A stretch of DNA of 64,000 nucleotides from Jiella marina (GCF_024359545.1 NZ_JAKQZG010000005.1:272991-336990), one strand, 5' to 3'. Shown: positions 1 through 9,365, counted from the first letter of the stretch. The notes: a model not told the origin generated them from the letters alone. Program-made: numbers and translations.

Positions 1-546
1 CAGGATCGCCGGCGCGTTGCCGATGCTCTCGAAGGCGTCGGTATAGGTCATGCCGGCACGGATCATCGCTTGGCCCTTGCCGTCGTAGCCGAACCGCCTT
101 GTCTTCAGGATGCAGTCGCCGCCGAGTTCGAGGAGCGCGTGGCCGATCTCGTCGGCTGAATCGATTGCCCGCCATTCGGCGGTCGGCACGCCGATGCCGT
201 TCAGAAACGCTTTCTCCACCACCCGGTCCTGAGAGACTTCCAGCGCCTCTGGCGGGGGTGAGACGGGGGTCTGCCCCAGTGCCTGGCGCAGGGGCGCGAC
301 GGGAACGTTCTCGAACTCGTAGGTCACGACGTCGGACATCTTCGCCAGCTTGCCGAGAAGGGCGACATCGTCATAGGCGCCGTTCAGCATCGTATTCGCC
401 ACCTGTGCGGCCGGACAGTTGGCGTCGGGGTCGAGAATGGCGATCCGGTATCCGAAGCGGGCCGCAGCCATCGCCAGCATGCGGCCGAGCTGGCCGCCGC
501 CGACGATTCCGATCATCGCTCCGGGTCGCAAGGGAAACTGGCTCAA
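1..546 (-). CDS. purK: N5-carboxyaminoimidazole ribonucleotide synthase (partial, C-terminus outside window)
   Basis: ATP-grasp enzyme of purine synthesis that makes N5-CAIR from AIR, bicarbonate and ATP. The reading frame runs off the left edge, so only the first 182 residues are present. The N-terminus shows the pre-ATP-grasp Rossmann motif [17 protein letters not shown], then [12 protein letters not shown] and TYEFENVP, all typical of PurK. I chose a TTG start at 546, whose TTGA overlaps the purE stop by 4 bases, because the family's N-terminal motif begins about 10 residues later and the overlap implies translational coupling. An ATG at 516 would cut into the conserved glycine-rich region. 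The purE-purK order is standard for the two-step bacterial AIR carboxylation route. Confidence 0.93.
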   Translation of the reverse strand, partial: MSQFPLRPGAMIGIVGGGQLGRMLAMAAARFGYRIAILDPDANCPAAQVANTMLNGAYDDVALLGKLAKMSDVVTYEFENVPVAPLRQALGQTPVSPPPEALEVSQDRVVEKAFLNGIGVPTAEWRAIDSADEIGHALLELGGDCILKTRRFGYDGKGQAMIRAGMTYTDAFESIGNAPAIL

Positions 547-1046
547 GCGTCGTCCTTCGGTCTTTCGGCAACGGCTGCGGTCTGTTCCGCCCGGTAGGTG
601 TCGAGCCGTTCGGCGACGGACGTGTCGGACAGCGCCAGGACTGACGCCGCAAGCAGTGCCGCGTTGACAGCGCCGGCCCGGCCGATCGCCAGCGTTCCCA
701 CGGGAACCCCAGCCGGCATCTGGACGATCGAGAGCAGGCTGTCCTTGCCGGAGAGCGCGCGGCTCTCGACGGGCACGCCGAAGACCGGAAGCGGGGTCAT
801 GGCCGCGGCCATGCCCGGCAGATGCGCCGCGCCGCCGGCCCCGGCGATGATCACCTTGAAGCCGGCCTCGCGCGCACCTTTTGCAAACTCGAACAGACGC
901 TCGGGCGTGCGGTGCGCCGAGACGATCCGCGCATCGTAACCCACGCCGAGCCGCTCCAGCGTGTCGGCGGCGTTCTTCATCACCGCCCAGTCCGACTGGC
1001 TTCCCATGATGATCGCGACGGGTGGTGTTTCGGCAGCTGAGGTCAC
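543..1046 (-). CDS. purE: N5-carboxyaminoimidazole ribonucleotide mutase
   Basis: Class I PurE, which moves the carboxyl group of N5-CAIR to C4 of the ring to give CAIR in purine synthesis. The 167-residue protein has the usual length and motifs: MGSQSDW near residue 14, SAHRTP, the glycine-rich [13 protein letters not shown], and [19 protein letters not shown]. The GTG start at 1046 overlaps the stop of the upstream small ydcH gene (GTGA) and the purK TTG overlaps its own stop, so the three genes look like one tightly coupled operon transcribed to the left. Confidence 0.97.
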   Translation of the reverse strand: MTSAAETPPVAIIMGSQSDWAVMKNAADTLERLGVGYDARIVSAHRTPERLFEFAKGAREAGFKVIIAGAGGAAHLPGMAAAMTPLPVFGVPVESRALSGKDSLLSIVQMPAGVPVGTLAIGRAGAVNAALLAASVLALSDTSVAERLDTYRAEQTAAVAERPKDDA

Positions 1047-1246
1047 GCGATGATGTCCGGAATGATCTGATCCTCGAGGTCCTGCAGCCGGTCCTTGATC
1101 GCCAGCCGCTTCTTCTTCATGCGCTGGATGCGCAGACGCTCGGAGCCGACCGTCTCCATCGCGGTGACCGCGGCGTCGAAATCCGCGTGTTCCTGTCGCA
1201 ATCGGGCCACCTCCAGCCGAAGCGCAGCCTGTTCCTGTTCCCCCAT
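1043..1246 (-). CDS. YdcH family small protein (DUF465)
   Basis: A 67-residue, charged, mostly helical protein of the YdcH/DUF465 family. The sequence is a near-continuous coiled coil (heptad-like [19 protein letters not shown], then [20 protein letters not shown]); the family's function is unknown. I chose ATG 1246 over ATG 1252 because AAAGG lies six bases before the former and abuts the latter. It is the first gene of the purE-purK operon and is divergent from a second ydcH gene 176 bases away. That spacer holds both promoters, but I could not pick convincing hexamers. Confidence 0.85.
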   Translation of the reverse strand: MGEQEQAALRLEVARLRQEHADFDAAVTAMETVGSERLRIQRMKKKRLAIKDRLQDLEDQIIPDIIA

Positions 1247-1422
1247 TCCCATCCTTTCGAGCCGCGTTCCCGCGCTGTCACAAATCTTAAACCTTGTGCG
1301 ATTTTGGCACGGGCGATCCTTGCATCACCATTGGATAGCGCCACCTTTTATGACACGCTCGTCAGGTTCCAGTCACGGCTCCTGTCGTGCGTGCCGGGAC
1401 CCATTCACGAAGGGAGATGCCC

Positions 1423-1599
1423 ATGTCCTTGAATACCCATATCTCGACGCTGGAACAGCGCCATTCTGCACTGGATCATGAAATTTCGGTAGCGATGGCC
1501 TCGAGGCCAGCAATGAGCGATGCGGAACTCAGGGAGATGAAGCTGAAGAAGCTCAAGCTGAAGGAAGAGATCGAGCGACTTCGGCGCGACGCGCACTGA
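1423..1599 (+). CDS. YdcH family small protein (DUF465), second copy
   Basis: A 58-residue YdcH/DUF465 protein, divergent from the copy at 1043-1246. It begins MSLNTHISTLEQRHSALDHEI and ends in the typical lysine-rich helix with ELREMKLKKLKLKEEIERL. The AAGGGAG at 1410-1416 is well placed for the ATG at 1423; an in-frame ATG at 1417 abuts it, so 1423 is preferred. Two divergent ydcH genes next to purE are, to my knowledge, common in Hyphomicrobiales. Function unknown; a helical-hairpin partner or small regulatory protein is a guess. Confidence 0.85.
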   Translation: MSLNTHISTLEQRHSALDHEISVAMASRPAMSDAELREMKLKKLKLKEEIERLRRDAH

Positions 1600-1685
1600 C
1601 GCGAACGAATGGCATGCCCGGGCGCGGTCTCTGATGCCGCGTCCGGTTCGAAATGCCGTAATGTCGTGCCAGTTCTGGTCACGAT

Positions 1686-3320
1686 TCAGTCATCCATCAT
1701 TTTACGCAAGACATATTTCTGGATCTTCCCCGTCGAGGTCTTCGGCACGTTCGTAAAACGGATTTCCTTCGGGCATTTGAACTTCGCGAGCATGCCCCGA
1801 CAATGGGCGATCAGTTCGTCCGCGCTCGCCTGTTTCCCCGGCTTCAGTTCGATGAAGGCAAGCGGCGTCTCGCCCCATTTCTCGTCGGGCTTGGCGACCA
1901 CGGCCGCGGTCTGCACCGCCGGATGCTGGTAGAGCGCGTTCTCCACCTCGATCGAGGAGATGTTCTCGCCGCCCGAAATGATGATGTCCTTGGCGCGGTC
2001 CTTCAGCTCGATATAGCCGTCCTCATGCATCACGCCGAGATCGCCGGAATGGAACCATCCACCGCGAAACGCCTCTGCCGAGGCGTCGGGGTTCTTCAGA
2101 TAACCGCGCATGACGATGTTGCCGCGGAACATGACCTCACCGATGGTCTCGCCATCGGCAGGCACCTTCTCCATGGTCTCCGCATCCATGACGGCGAGGT
2201 CTTCGAGCGCCGGATAGCGAACGCCCTGGCGCGCCTTGCGCGCCGTGCGGGCCGGCGCTTCGAGCTCGTCCCATTCGCTTTTCCACGCATTCACGACGGC
2301 CGGGCCGTAGGTCTCGGTGAGGCCGTAGAGATGGGTCACGGCGAAACCGGCATCGTTCATGCCGGCGAGCACGGAGGGCGGCGGCGGCGCGGCGGCGGTG
2401 TTGAAGGTGACGGTCTGGTCGAAGTCCCGCTTGTCGGCTTCCTCGGCATTGATGAGAGTCGCCATGACGATAGGGGCGCCGCAGAGATGGGTCACGCCAT
2501 GGTCGGCGATCGCGTCGTACATCGCCTTGGCCCGCACCCAGCGCAGGCACACATGGGTGCCGGCCTGGACCGCCAGCGTCCAGGGAAAGCACCAGCCATT
2601 GCAGTGGAACATCGGCAGGGTCCAGAGGTAGACCGGATGCCCCGTCATGCCGGCGGCGACGATATTGGCATAGCCCATCAGGGCCGCGCCGCGATGATGG
2701 TAGACGACGCCCTTGGGATTGCCGGTGGTCCCGGACGTGTAGTTGAGCGAGATCGCGTCCCATTCGTCGCCCGGCATTTGCCAGGTGAAATCCGGGTCGC
2801 CTTCCGCCAGCAGGGCCTCGTATTCGAGATCGCCGATCATCGCCTGTTTTTGGGCGGGCGCGTCGTCAGGAAAGTCCGGATCGTCGTAGTCGACCACGAC
2901 CGGCTCGACGTTGGCCTTTTTCAGCGCTTCAGCCATCGTGCCCGCGAACTCGCGGTCGACGATCACGAGCTTCGTCTCCGAATGGTCGAGCTGGAAGGCG
3001 ATGATGTCGGCATCGAGCCGGGTGTTGATGGACAGGAGCACGGCGCCGGCCATGGGAACGCCGTGATGGGCTTCGAGCATCGCCGGCGTGTTCGACAGCA
3101 TCACCGCGACCGTCTCTCCCTTGCCGACTCCGCGCTTTGCCAGTGCGCTCGCGAGCTGGCAGGACCGCCGGTAGAAATCGCGATAGGTTCGCCTGAGCGA
3201 TCCGTGGACGATCGCGACGCGGTCCGGATAGACCATCGCGGCGCGTGAGAGGAAGGTCAGCGGGGTCAGCGGCTGATAATTGGCGGGATTGCGATCGAGA
3301 TGTTCGTCGTAGATTCCCAT
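1686..3320 (-). CDS. AMP-forming acyl-CoA ligase (FadD/DmdB-like)
   Basis: ANL-superfamily ligase that activates a carboxylic acid to its acyl-CoA through an acyl-adenylate. The 544-residue protein has the P-loop YTSGTTGNPKG around residue 190, the adenine-binding YGLTETYGP, the hinge GWFHSGDLG...DGYIELKDRAKDIIISGGENIS, and the C-terminal catalytic lysine motif KTSTGKIQKYVLR. Length and the MFHCNGWCFPW motif put it in the clade with medium-chain acyl-CoA and 3-methylmercaptopropionyl-CoA (DmdB) ligases; the substrate cannot be fixed from sequence. GGGAGG sits before the ATG at 3320. It is monocistronic or loosely linked to the TauE-like gene 61 bases downstream of it on the left neighbour's side. 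Confidence 0.9.
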   Translation of the reverse strand: MGIYDEHLDRNPANYQPLTPLTFLSRAAMVYPDRVAIVHGSLRRTYRDFYRRSCQLASALAKRGVGKGETVAVMLSNTPAMLEAHHGVPMAGAVLLSINTRLDADIIAFQLDHSETKLVIVDREFAGTMAEALKKANVEPVVVDYDDPDFPDDAPAQKQAMIGDLEYEALLAEGDPDFTWQMPGDEWDAISLNYTSGTTGNPKGVVYHHRGAALMGYANIVAAGMTGHPVYLWTLPMFHCNGWCFPWTLAVQAGTHVCLRWVRAKAMYDAIADHGVTHLCGAPIVMATLINAEEADKRDFDQTVTFNTAAAPPPPSVLAGMNDAGFAVTHLYGLTETYGPAVVNAWKSEWDELEAPARTARKARQGVRYPALEDLAVMDAETMEKVPADGETIGEVMFRGNIVMRGYLKNPDASAEAFRGGWFHSGDLGVMHEDGYIELKDRAKDIIISGGENISSIEVENALYQHPAVQTAAVVAKPDEKWGETPLAFIELKPGKQASADELIAHCRGMLAKFKCPKEIRFTNVPKTSTGKIQKYVLRKMMDD

Positions 3321-3380
3321 GAGGCCTCCCAGACTCGTGCTTTCGGTATTTGTCGACAGGACATCGCACAGTCGGGCGCC

Positions 3381-4136
3381 TCAGAGAAGCGCTGCCGCGC
3401 CATCATAGATCAGCTTCAGCCCGATCGGGACCAGCAGCCAGTAAACGATCCGGTAGAACAGCTCGGTCTCGACGCGTTTCACGAGCCACACACCGGACAA
3501 GGTTGCGACGAAGGCAAGCGGCAGAAGCGTTGCGGAGGTCGAGAGGTTCTGGCTGGAAAACTGTCCGAGCAGGAAATAGGGGACGAGCTTGATCGCATTG
3601 ACCACCGCGAAGAAGACCACGGACGTTCCTGCATAGGTCGCAGGCTCGAGGCGCAGCGGCACGACATAGATCTGGTAGGGCGGGCCGCCCGCATGACTGA
3701 CGAAGCTCGAAAAGCCGGCGACGCTGCCCCAGAAGCCTGCCTTGACCGTGTTCTGGGCTTTTGGCGGCTGGTTCCTGCCCGCTCCGAAGAACCATGTGGA
3801 AAAGAACCACAGGGCCAGCACGCCCAGCGTGATCCGGAAGCCTTCCGCCGAGATCGCCGATGCCGCGAAATAGCCGATCGCTATGCCGAGGATCGCAGCC
3901 GGCAGCATGGTGGCGATGACCTTGCGATCGAAACGCCCGCGCCAGGCAACCAGGCTGATCGCGTCCATCACGATCATGATCGGCAGCAAGATACCCGCCG
4001 CCGCGACTGGAGATATGGCGAGCGCCATCAGCGGCACGCCCGCCAGCGCCGCCGTTCCCCCGAAGCCGCCCTTGGACAGACCGACCAGGAACACGGCGGG
4101 GATGGCGACGACGTAGAAGAAGGGATCGGTAATCAC
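3381..4136 (-). CDS. TauE/SafE family sulfite/organic anion exporter permease
   Basis: Inner-membrane protein of the TauE/SafE family (251 residues, about eight hydrophobic segments). The N-terminal VGLSKGGFGG and the mid-protein internal repeat (FSSFVSHAGGPPYQIYVVPL) are typical of the family, which is linked to export of sulfite, sulfoacetate and similar anions. It starts with GTG at 4136 and no clear ribosome site. It lies downstream of no obvious sulfonate gene, so the substrate is open. Confidence 0.87.
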   Translation of the reverse strand: MITDPFFYVVAIPAVFLVGLSKGGFGGTAALAGVPLMALAISPVAAAGILLPIMIVMDAISLVAWRGRFDRKVIATMLPAAILGIAIGYFAASAISAEGFRITLGVLALWFFSTWFFGAGRNQPPKAQNTVKAGFWGSVAGFSSFVSHAGGPPYQIYVVPLRLEPATYAGTSVVFFAVVNAIKLVPYFLLGQFSSQNLSTSATLLPLAFVATLSGVWLVKRVETELFYRIVYWLLVPIGLKLIYDGAAALL

Positions 4137-4264
4137 GCGGGATCAAAGGTGTTCGGCCGCCAGGGCCGGTTGAAGTCAGCGGGACTGCGATTTGCGCGAA
4201 ACCGTGCCTCGAACGCAAGCGCTACGGCCGGGTGGAAAGGCGCAGGGAAGAAAATTCTGGCGGA

Positions 4265-5275
4265 TTACAGCTCCCGCCAGGACCTGAGTATGTCGCCGGC
4301 ACTCGGGCTTGCCGCGTGAACGCCGCGGGCGACGGCCCGCGCCATGGTGGCGGAGGCAGCGGCCCCGAGTTCCACCGAGCCGGGCCCCCTCGGATCGAGC
4401 GCTATGCCGGATCCGCCGGTGGCGACGGCGAATACCAGATCGCCGTCGAAATCCGTATGCGAGGGCCAGATCGCCCGCGCAAAGCCGGCATGCGCCGCGA
4501 TCGCGAGGCGCTTGGCCGCGGCCTTGTCGAGAATGGCATCGGTGGCGATGATGCCGATCGTGGTGTTGGTGCCGGGGGCAGAGCCGAATTTGGTGCGTGG
4601 GTCGGCCATGTCCGCCGGGAGCGGCGAGGGGAGGCCGAGACCGCCGAACTCGCCATCGATTTCGAACGGCGCGGCCAAGAAATGCCGGCTCTTTCCGATA
4701 GTCGCCGAGCCGACGGCGTTGACCGCGACCAGCGCGCCGACGGTGACGCCGCTCTCCAGTTTGGTCGAGGCGGAGCCGATGCCGCCCTTCAGCGTGGCGG
4801 TGGTACATCCGATGCCGACGCCGGCGGTGCCGAGATCGAATTCGCTGGCCGCATTCGACGCAGCCTCGTAGCCGAGATCGCGATAGGGTGGGTAGCGCCC
4901 CCAGGCCTTGTCGCCGCCATTGGCAAGGTCGAACAGGATCGCGGCAGGCACGATCGGGACGCGCTGCCCGGCGACCGCGAAACCGCGTCCCTGTTCGGCA
5001 AGCGCGGCCATGACGCCCGCCGCCGCATCGAGCCCGAAGGCCGATCCGCCCGACAGCGCCAGAGCGTCCACGGTCTGGACGGTGTTTTCCGGAGACAGAA
5101 GATCGGTTTCGCGGGTGCCCGGCGCGCCGCCCAGGACCGCGACGGAAGCGATCGCGGGCTTCTCGAGGACGAGGACGGTCGTGCCGCTCTTCAGTTTCGT
5201 GTCACCCGCATGGCCGACGCGTACACCCGCCACGTCGGTGACGAGGTTTCGGGGACCTGCGGAAAAGGCGGACAA
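4265..5275 (-). CDS. P1 family self-processing peptidase/amidohydrolase (DmpA/NylC type)
   Basis: Ntn-type hydrolase of the P1/S58 family (L-aminopeptidase DmpA, beta-peptidyl aminopeptidase, 6-aminohexanoate-oligomer hydrolase NylC). The 336 residues include NLVTDVAGVRVGHA at the start, ALSGGSAFGLDAAAGV near 72, LKGGIGSAS near 162 and GTNTTIGIIATDA near 235. In NylC-like members the chain is cut between Asn and Thr of that last motif, freeing the catalytic Thr; here that would be N237/T238. The frame stays open upstream, but the preceding binding-protein gene ends at 5280, so I place the start at TTG 5275, with GGAGG nine bases before it inside the upstream gene's last codons. Coupling with that gene is likely. 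Confidence 0.88.
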   Translation of the reverse strand: MSAFSAGPRNLVTDVAGVRVGHAGDTKLKSGTTVLVLEKPAIASVAVLGGAPGTRETDLLSPENTVQTVDALALSGGSAFGLDAAAGVMAALAEQGRGFAVAGQRVPIVPAAILFDLANGGDKAWGRYPPYRDLGYEAASNAASEFDLGTAGVGIGCTTATLKGGIGSASTKLESGVTVGALVAVNAVGSATIGKSRHFLAAPFEIDGEFGGLGLPSPLPADMADPRTKFGSAPGTNTTIGIIATDAILDKAAAKRLAIAAHAGFARAIWPSHTDFDGDLVFAVATGGSGIALDPRGPGSVELGAAASATMARAVARGVHAASPSAGDILRSWREL

Positions 5276-5279
5276 GGCG

Positions 5280-6386
5280 TCAGCCTCCGGTCTCGTCGAC
5301 GAACTCGTCGCCGCGCCATTCGAAGACGCGGAACAGGTCGAGGTCGCTGTCGCCCTTTTCGTCGAACCGGATCTGGCCGAGGCTGGTCTCGAACGTGGTG
5401 TCGCCGAGAACGGCGGCGACATCGCTCCCACTCGTGCTGCCAGTTTCGATCGCGGACTTGGCAATCTCGCCTGCGACGAAGGCTGTTCCGAAATAGCCTT
5501 GTGGCGGCAGTGCTTCGGCTCCGTCTTCGGCCGGGGACGCATTGGCTTTCTCAAGTTCGGGGAAGCGGGTGCGTGGCCCGATGGCGACGATGCCCTCAGG
5601 AAGGGGCACGTCAACGCTGGCCTCGTCGAACAGGCCTTCTCCCGCGACGATCGAAAGGTCGAGGCCCAATTCTGCGGCGTCGCGCGCGATCGTGGCGATG
5701 TCCGGCCGGTCGCCGGCGATGAAGAAGCGGGTCACCCCCGTCCGCTGAAGCCGGCGGGCGAGGCCGAACTGCTTTTCCTCGGCGGGACGGTAATTGTCGA
5801 CCGTCTGCGGCTGCAGCCCCTGATCCGCGAGCCGGCGGCGCACCGAATCGACGAGGCCGCGTGAGGCGATCGATCCATCTTCGATCAGGCCCAAGGGCTC
5901 GCTGTTCCAGCGTCGTGCGAGATAGGCGGCAATCGCGGCAGCTTCGGCATCCGATCGAGGCGCCAGACGGTAGAGGAGATAGCCCGTCCGATCCTTCTGG
6001 TCGGTCAGCCGGTTGGCGCGCACGCCGATGTCGAGCACCGGGATTTGGGCTTCTGTCAGGATGGGCAGGGCGGCCTCGATCGCCTCTATGCAGAGAAAGC
6101 CGACGACCAGCGTTACGCCTTCCTCAACGAAGCGCTCTGCCGCGCGGGTCCCGCCTTCGGCCGAGCACAGGGTATCGGCCTCGGAGATGGTCACGCTGTC
6201 GGAATCTCCTGCGATCGCGGCCTCCACGCCTGCGATCACCTGCTGACCGAGAATCGCCTGCGATTCGCTCAAGGGAGCGGCGACTCCGATGACGGCGGAA
6301 GCGGGCGTCTCTTGGGCACCGGCAATCTGCGTGCCGGCCACGAGCGGACAGAGAACTGCGAGAGCATGGAACAATTGCGTGCGCAT
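5280..6386 (-). CDS. Branched-chain amino acid-type ABC transporter substrate-binding protein (orphan)
   Basis: Periplasmic binding protein of the Leu/Ile/Val (type I) fold, 368 residues. It has a cleavable signal peptide (MRTQLFHALAVLCPLVAGTQIAGAQ) and the fold's opening IGVAAPLSESQAILGQQVIAGVEAAI. I chose ATG 6386 because a longer frame to 6752 would precede the signal peptide with unrelated sequence, and AAGAGGGG lies before 6386. No permease or ATPase gene is near, so it either serves a transporter encoded elsewhere or is a sensory/metabolic homologue. It sits directly upstream of the P1 hydrolase, suggesting uptake or sensing of a peptide- or amide-like compound (inference). Confidence 0.85.
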   Translation of the reverse strand: MRTQLFHALAVLCPLVAGTQIAGAQETPASAVIGVAAPLSESQAILGQQVIAGVEAAIAGDSDSVTISEADTLCSAEGGTRAAERFVEEGVTLVVGFLCIEAIEAALPILTEAQIPVLDIGVRANRLTDQKDRTGYLLYRLAPRSDAEAAAIAAYLARRWNSEPLGLIEDGSIASRGLVDSVRRRLADQGLQPQTVDNYRPAEEKQFGLARRLQRTGVTRFFIAGDRPDIATIARDAAELGLDLSIVAGEGLFDEASVDVPLPEGIVAIGPRTRFPELEKANASPAEDGAEALPPQGYFGTAFVAGEIAKSAIETGSTSGSDVAAVLGDTTFETSLGQIRFDEKGDSDLDLFRVFEWRGDEFVDETGG

Positions 6387-6582
6387 GGCCCCTCTTATCC
6401 GGTTCGGCAACGCTTGAAAATCCAATCCGCCGCCCACACCCTCTCGGTTCGGCAAAGACGTGGCTTGTCCCGAAACGGTCATGGGGTGCGAGACCGGCGA
6501 CTTCGCTCTATGTTCGCCCCGAGCCGGCGATTCACGGCTTTTTCGAACTGCGACCTTCAAGACGAGGAACGAGGACAGGCGT

Positions 6583-7077
6583 TTGCTGAGTACGATGCGG
6601 ACGGATCCCAGAGCGTTTCGCGAGGCGATGACCCGCTTTGCCGCCTCGGTGCATATCGTCACGACCGACGGCCGGTCGGGGCGCCGGGGCGTGACCGTAT
6701 CCTCGGCCTGTTCGGTGTCGGACGATCCGGCGACGCTGTTGATCTGCCTCAATCAATCGAGCCCCGAAAACGACTGGTTCGAGACGAATGGCGTCTTTGC
6801 CGTCAACGTCATGTCGGCGCGGGACGAAGCACTTGCGCGCAAGTTCGCCGGTGAGGGCAAGCTTTCCCAGGAGGACCGTTTTGCCGAAGGTGAGTGGGAG
6901 ACGGGGGCGACTGGCGCGCCGCTCTTGAAGTCGGCGCTTGCCGGTTTCGACTGCCGGCTCATTGATGCGCGGATCGTCGCCACGCACAAGGTGCTGATCG
7001 GCGAAGTCGCAGATCTGAAACTCGGGGAGCGGGCGCCGTCGCTGGTCTATGTCGACCGCGGATTTCGAAGCCTGTAG
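6583..7077 (+). CDS. Flavin reductase family protein
   Basis: FMN-binding split-barrel reductase of the HpaC/RutF type, supplying reduced flavin to a partner monooxygenase or other enzyme. Motifs include FREAMTRFAASVHIVTTDG, the GVTVSSACSVSDDPATLLICLN flavin-binding stretch, and FAVNVMSA. The TTG at 6583 has GAGGA seven bases upstream; an in-frame ATG at 6595 (MRTDPRAF) is the alternative. No monooxygenase lies nearby; instead it opens a plus-strand run with moxR, a coxE-like gene and xdhC genes, only 48 bases before moxR, so it may belong to the molybdoenzyme maturation operon. Confidence 0.87.
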   Translation: MLSTMRTDPRAFREAMTRFAASVHIVTTDGRSGRRGVTVSSACSVSDDPATLLICLNQSSPENDWFETNGVFAVNVMSARDEALARKFAGEGKLSQEDRFAEGEWETGATGAPLLKSALAGFDCRLIDARIVATHKVLIGEVADLKLGERAPSLVYVDRGFRSL

Positions 7078-7125
7078 AACGATTGGCCGAAGGGGATCGA
7101 CCTTGAACAGAGGAGAAGGGCGAGC

Positions 7126-8040
7126 GTGACGAAATCTCCAGCTTCGATCGACGAAACGGCGGATCTGCTCGACAAGGCGAATTACGTCGCCGACCGGGCG
7201 CTCGCGACTGTGGTGTTCCTGTCCCTCAGAATGGGTCGCCCGCTGTTTCTGGAGGGCGAAGCCGGGGTCGGGAAGACCGAGATCGCGAAGGTACTGGCCA
7301 GTGCTCTCGGCCGGCCGCTCATCCGCCTGCAATGCTATGAAGGTCTCGACGTCTCCTCGGCGCTCTACGAGTGGAACTATGCCGCGCAGATGATCGAGAT
7401 CCGCATGCGCGAGGCGAGCGGCGACATTTCGCGCGATGCCATGCGCTCCGAGATCTTTTCCGAGCGTTTCCTGATCCGCCGCCCGATCCTCCAGGCGCTG
7501 GAAGGCGAGGCGGGCCGCGCGCCGGTGCTTCTGATCGACGAACTCGACCGGACCGACGAGGCCTTCGAAGCCTTCCTCCTCGAAATCCTCTCGGACAACC
7601 AGGTGACGATCCCCGAGCTCGGGACCATCAAGGCTGCCGAACCGCCGATCGTCATCATCACCACCAACCGGACCCGCGAGATCCACGACGCCTTGAAGCG
7701 CCGCTGCCTCTATCACTGGGTCGACTACCCCGAAGCCGAGCGCGAGTTGACGATTGTCCAGCGCAAGGCCCCCACCGCCAATGCCGAGCTGGCCGCCGAA
7801 CTCGTCGCCTTCGTTCAGAAGCTGCGCAAGATCGACCTCTTCAAGGCGCCGGGCGTCGCCGAGACGATCGACTGGGCGAACGCCTTGACCGAGCTCAATG
7901 CGGTGGCGCTCGATCCCTCCCACATTTCCGATACGCTGGGCGTTCTCCTGAAGTATCAGGACGACATCCAGCGGCTGGAACGCGGCGAAAGCCGGCAGAT
8001 CCTCGACGAGGTCAAGCGTGAGCTCACCAGAGCGTCCTGA
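7126..8040 (+). CDS. MoxR family AAA+ ATPase (CoxD-like)
   Basis: AAA+ ATPase of the MoxR group (304 residues), which works with VWA proteins as a chaperone to mature or activate metalloenzymes. Walker A is GEAGVGKTE (about 44-52), Walker B is LLIDELDRTDEAFE, and sensor 1 is IVIITTNRTREIHDALKRRC. The GTG start at 7126 has GGAGAAGGG upstream. Together with the next gene (VWA) and the xdhC genes it matches the coxD-coxE-coxF/coxI type arrangement of carbon-monoxide dehydrogenase and related molybdenum hydroxylase clusters. The structural coxMSL genes are not in the window. Confidence 0.92.
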   Translation: MTKSPASIDETADLLDKANYVADRALATVVFLSLRMGRPLFLEGEAGVGKTEIAKVLASALGRPLIRLQCYEGLDVSSALYEWNYAAQMIEIRMREASGDISRDAMRSEIFSERFLIRRPILQALEGEAGRAPVLLIDELDRTDEAFEAFLLEILSDNQVTIPELGTIKAAEPPIVIITTNRTREIHDALKRRCLYHWVDYPEAERELTIVQRKAPTANAELAAELVAFVQKLRKIDLFKAPGVAETIDWANALTELNAVALDPSHISDTLGVLLKYQDDIQRLERGESRQILDEVKRELTRAS

Positions 8041-9301
8041 CATGAACGCGGAAGACGGTCCGAAGGAAGCCGATCCGCACGGCCGGCTGGCGGACAACAT
8101 CGCCTATTTCGCCCGCGCCTTGCGGCGTGCGGGCCTGAAGGTCGGCCCGGCGGCGACGATCGATGCCATCGAGGCGGTCAAAGCCGCTGGGCTCACCTCT
8201 CGCGAAGATTTCTACTGGACGCTCCATGCGACCCTGGTCACGCGCCGCGAGGACGACGCGGTGTTTGCCGAGGCGTTCCGGCTGTTCTGGCGCTCGCGCG
8301 AACTGATCGAAAAGATGATCGCCATGTTCTCGCCGACGGCACCGCCGCGCGAGAGCGAACCGCGCAAACCGAAAGCCGGCGAGCAGCGCGCAGCCGAAGG
8401 GCTCCTCGAGGGCCAGGAAAAGCGCATGACGAAGCAGGACCGGCCGGTCGTGGAGATCGACGCCAGCCTCACCGTTTCCGGCAAGGAAGTCCTGCGGGCG
8501 AAGGATTTCGCCCAGATGTCGGTTGCCGAGATCGCCGAGGCGAAGCGCGCCATCGCGGCGCTGCGCCTGCCGGACGACGAGGTGAAGACGCGACGTCTGC
8601 GCCTCGACCCGCGTGGGCGCAAGATCGATGCGCGAGCGACGATGCGGGCCTCCATGCGCACCGGCGGTGATCTCCTGCTGCCGCGCTTCGCCTCGCCGCG
8701 CACCCAGCATCCGCCGGTGGTGGTGATTGCCGACATTTCCGGCTCGATGAGCCAGTACACGCGGGTCTTCCTCCACTTCCTCCACGCGCTGACCGACAAG
8801 CGGCGGCGGGTTCACACCTTTCTCTTCGGCACGCGGCTGACCAATGTCACCCGCCAGATGCGCCGCAAGGACCCGGACGAGGCGCTGGCCGAATGCACCG
8901 GCGCTGTCAAGGATTGGTCGGGCGGGACGCGGATCGCCGAGGCGATCGGCAGCTTCAATCGGGACTGGTCGCGGCGCGTGCTCGGCCAGGGCGCGATCGT
9001 CATCCTGATCACCGACGGGCTCGAGCGCGATTCCGTCGATGATCTGTCGCGGGAGATGGAGCGGCTGCACAAATCCTGCCGCCGCCTGATCTGGCTCAAT
9101 CCGCTGCTGCGCTATGATGGTTTCTCCGCCAAGGCGCGCGGCGTCAGGGCGATGCTGCCGCATGTGGACGAATTCCGCTCCGTTCATTCGCTCGATGCGA
9201 TGGCGGAGCTCTGCCAGGCGCTCTCGGCCGGACGCTCCAACACCGCCGCGACCGATCCGCGTCGCTGGATGGACGAACTGGCCGTCAGCGAGGCGGCGTG
9301 A
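8018..9301 (+). CDS. CoxE-like VWA domain protein
   Basis: VWA-containing partner of MoxR (427 residues). The C-terminal half holds the metal-ion-dependent adhesion site DISGSMS beginning at D239, followed by the FGTRLTNVTR and GGTRI motifs seen in CoxE. CoxE with CoxD is known to mature the CuSMoO2 centre of CO dehydrogenase. The GTG at 8018 overlaps the moxR end by 23 bases and has GAGG six bases upstream; an ATG at 8042, one base past the moxR stop, is an alternative. Overlap implies coupled translation with moxR. Confidence 0.88.
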   Translation: MSSPERPDMNAEDGPKEADPHGRLADNIAYFARALRRAGLKVGPAATIDAIEAVKAAGLTSREDFYWTLHATLVTRREDDAVFAEAFRLFWRSRELIEKMIAMFSPTAPPRESEPRKPKAGEQRAAEGLLEGQEKRMTKQDRPVVEIDASLTVSGKEVLRAKDFAQMSVAEIAEAKRAIAALRLPDDEVKTRRLRLDPRGRKIDARATMRASMRTGGDLLLPRFASPRTQHPPVVVIADISGSMSQYTRVFLHFLHALTDKRRRVHTFLFGTRLTNVTRQMRRKDPDEALAECTGAVKDWSGGTRIAEAIGSFNRDWSRRVLGQGAIVILITDGLERDSVDDLSREMERLHKSCRRLIWLNPLLRYDGFSAKARGVRAMLPHVDEFRSVHSLDAMAELCQALSAGRSNTAATDPRRWMDELAVSEAA

Positions 9302-9365
9302 GCCTTGCGGATCAGCCTCGGCGGATCGACATGAGGATCAGCGGCGTCATCCGGAGGATGGGATC

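Noticed and set aside
1803..3248. A 481-codon plus-strand frame
   Set aside because: Lies wholly opposite the acyl-CoA ligase; its His/Arg/Gly-rich translation is typical of a shadow frame.
6532..8100. A 522-codon minus-strand frame
   Set aside because: Opposite the flavin reductase and moxR genes, both with recognised motifs.
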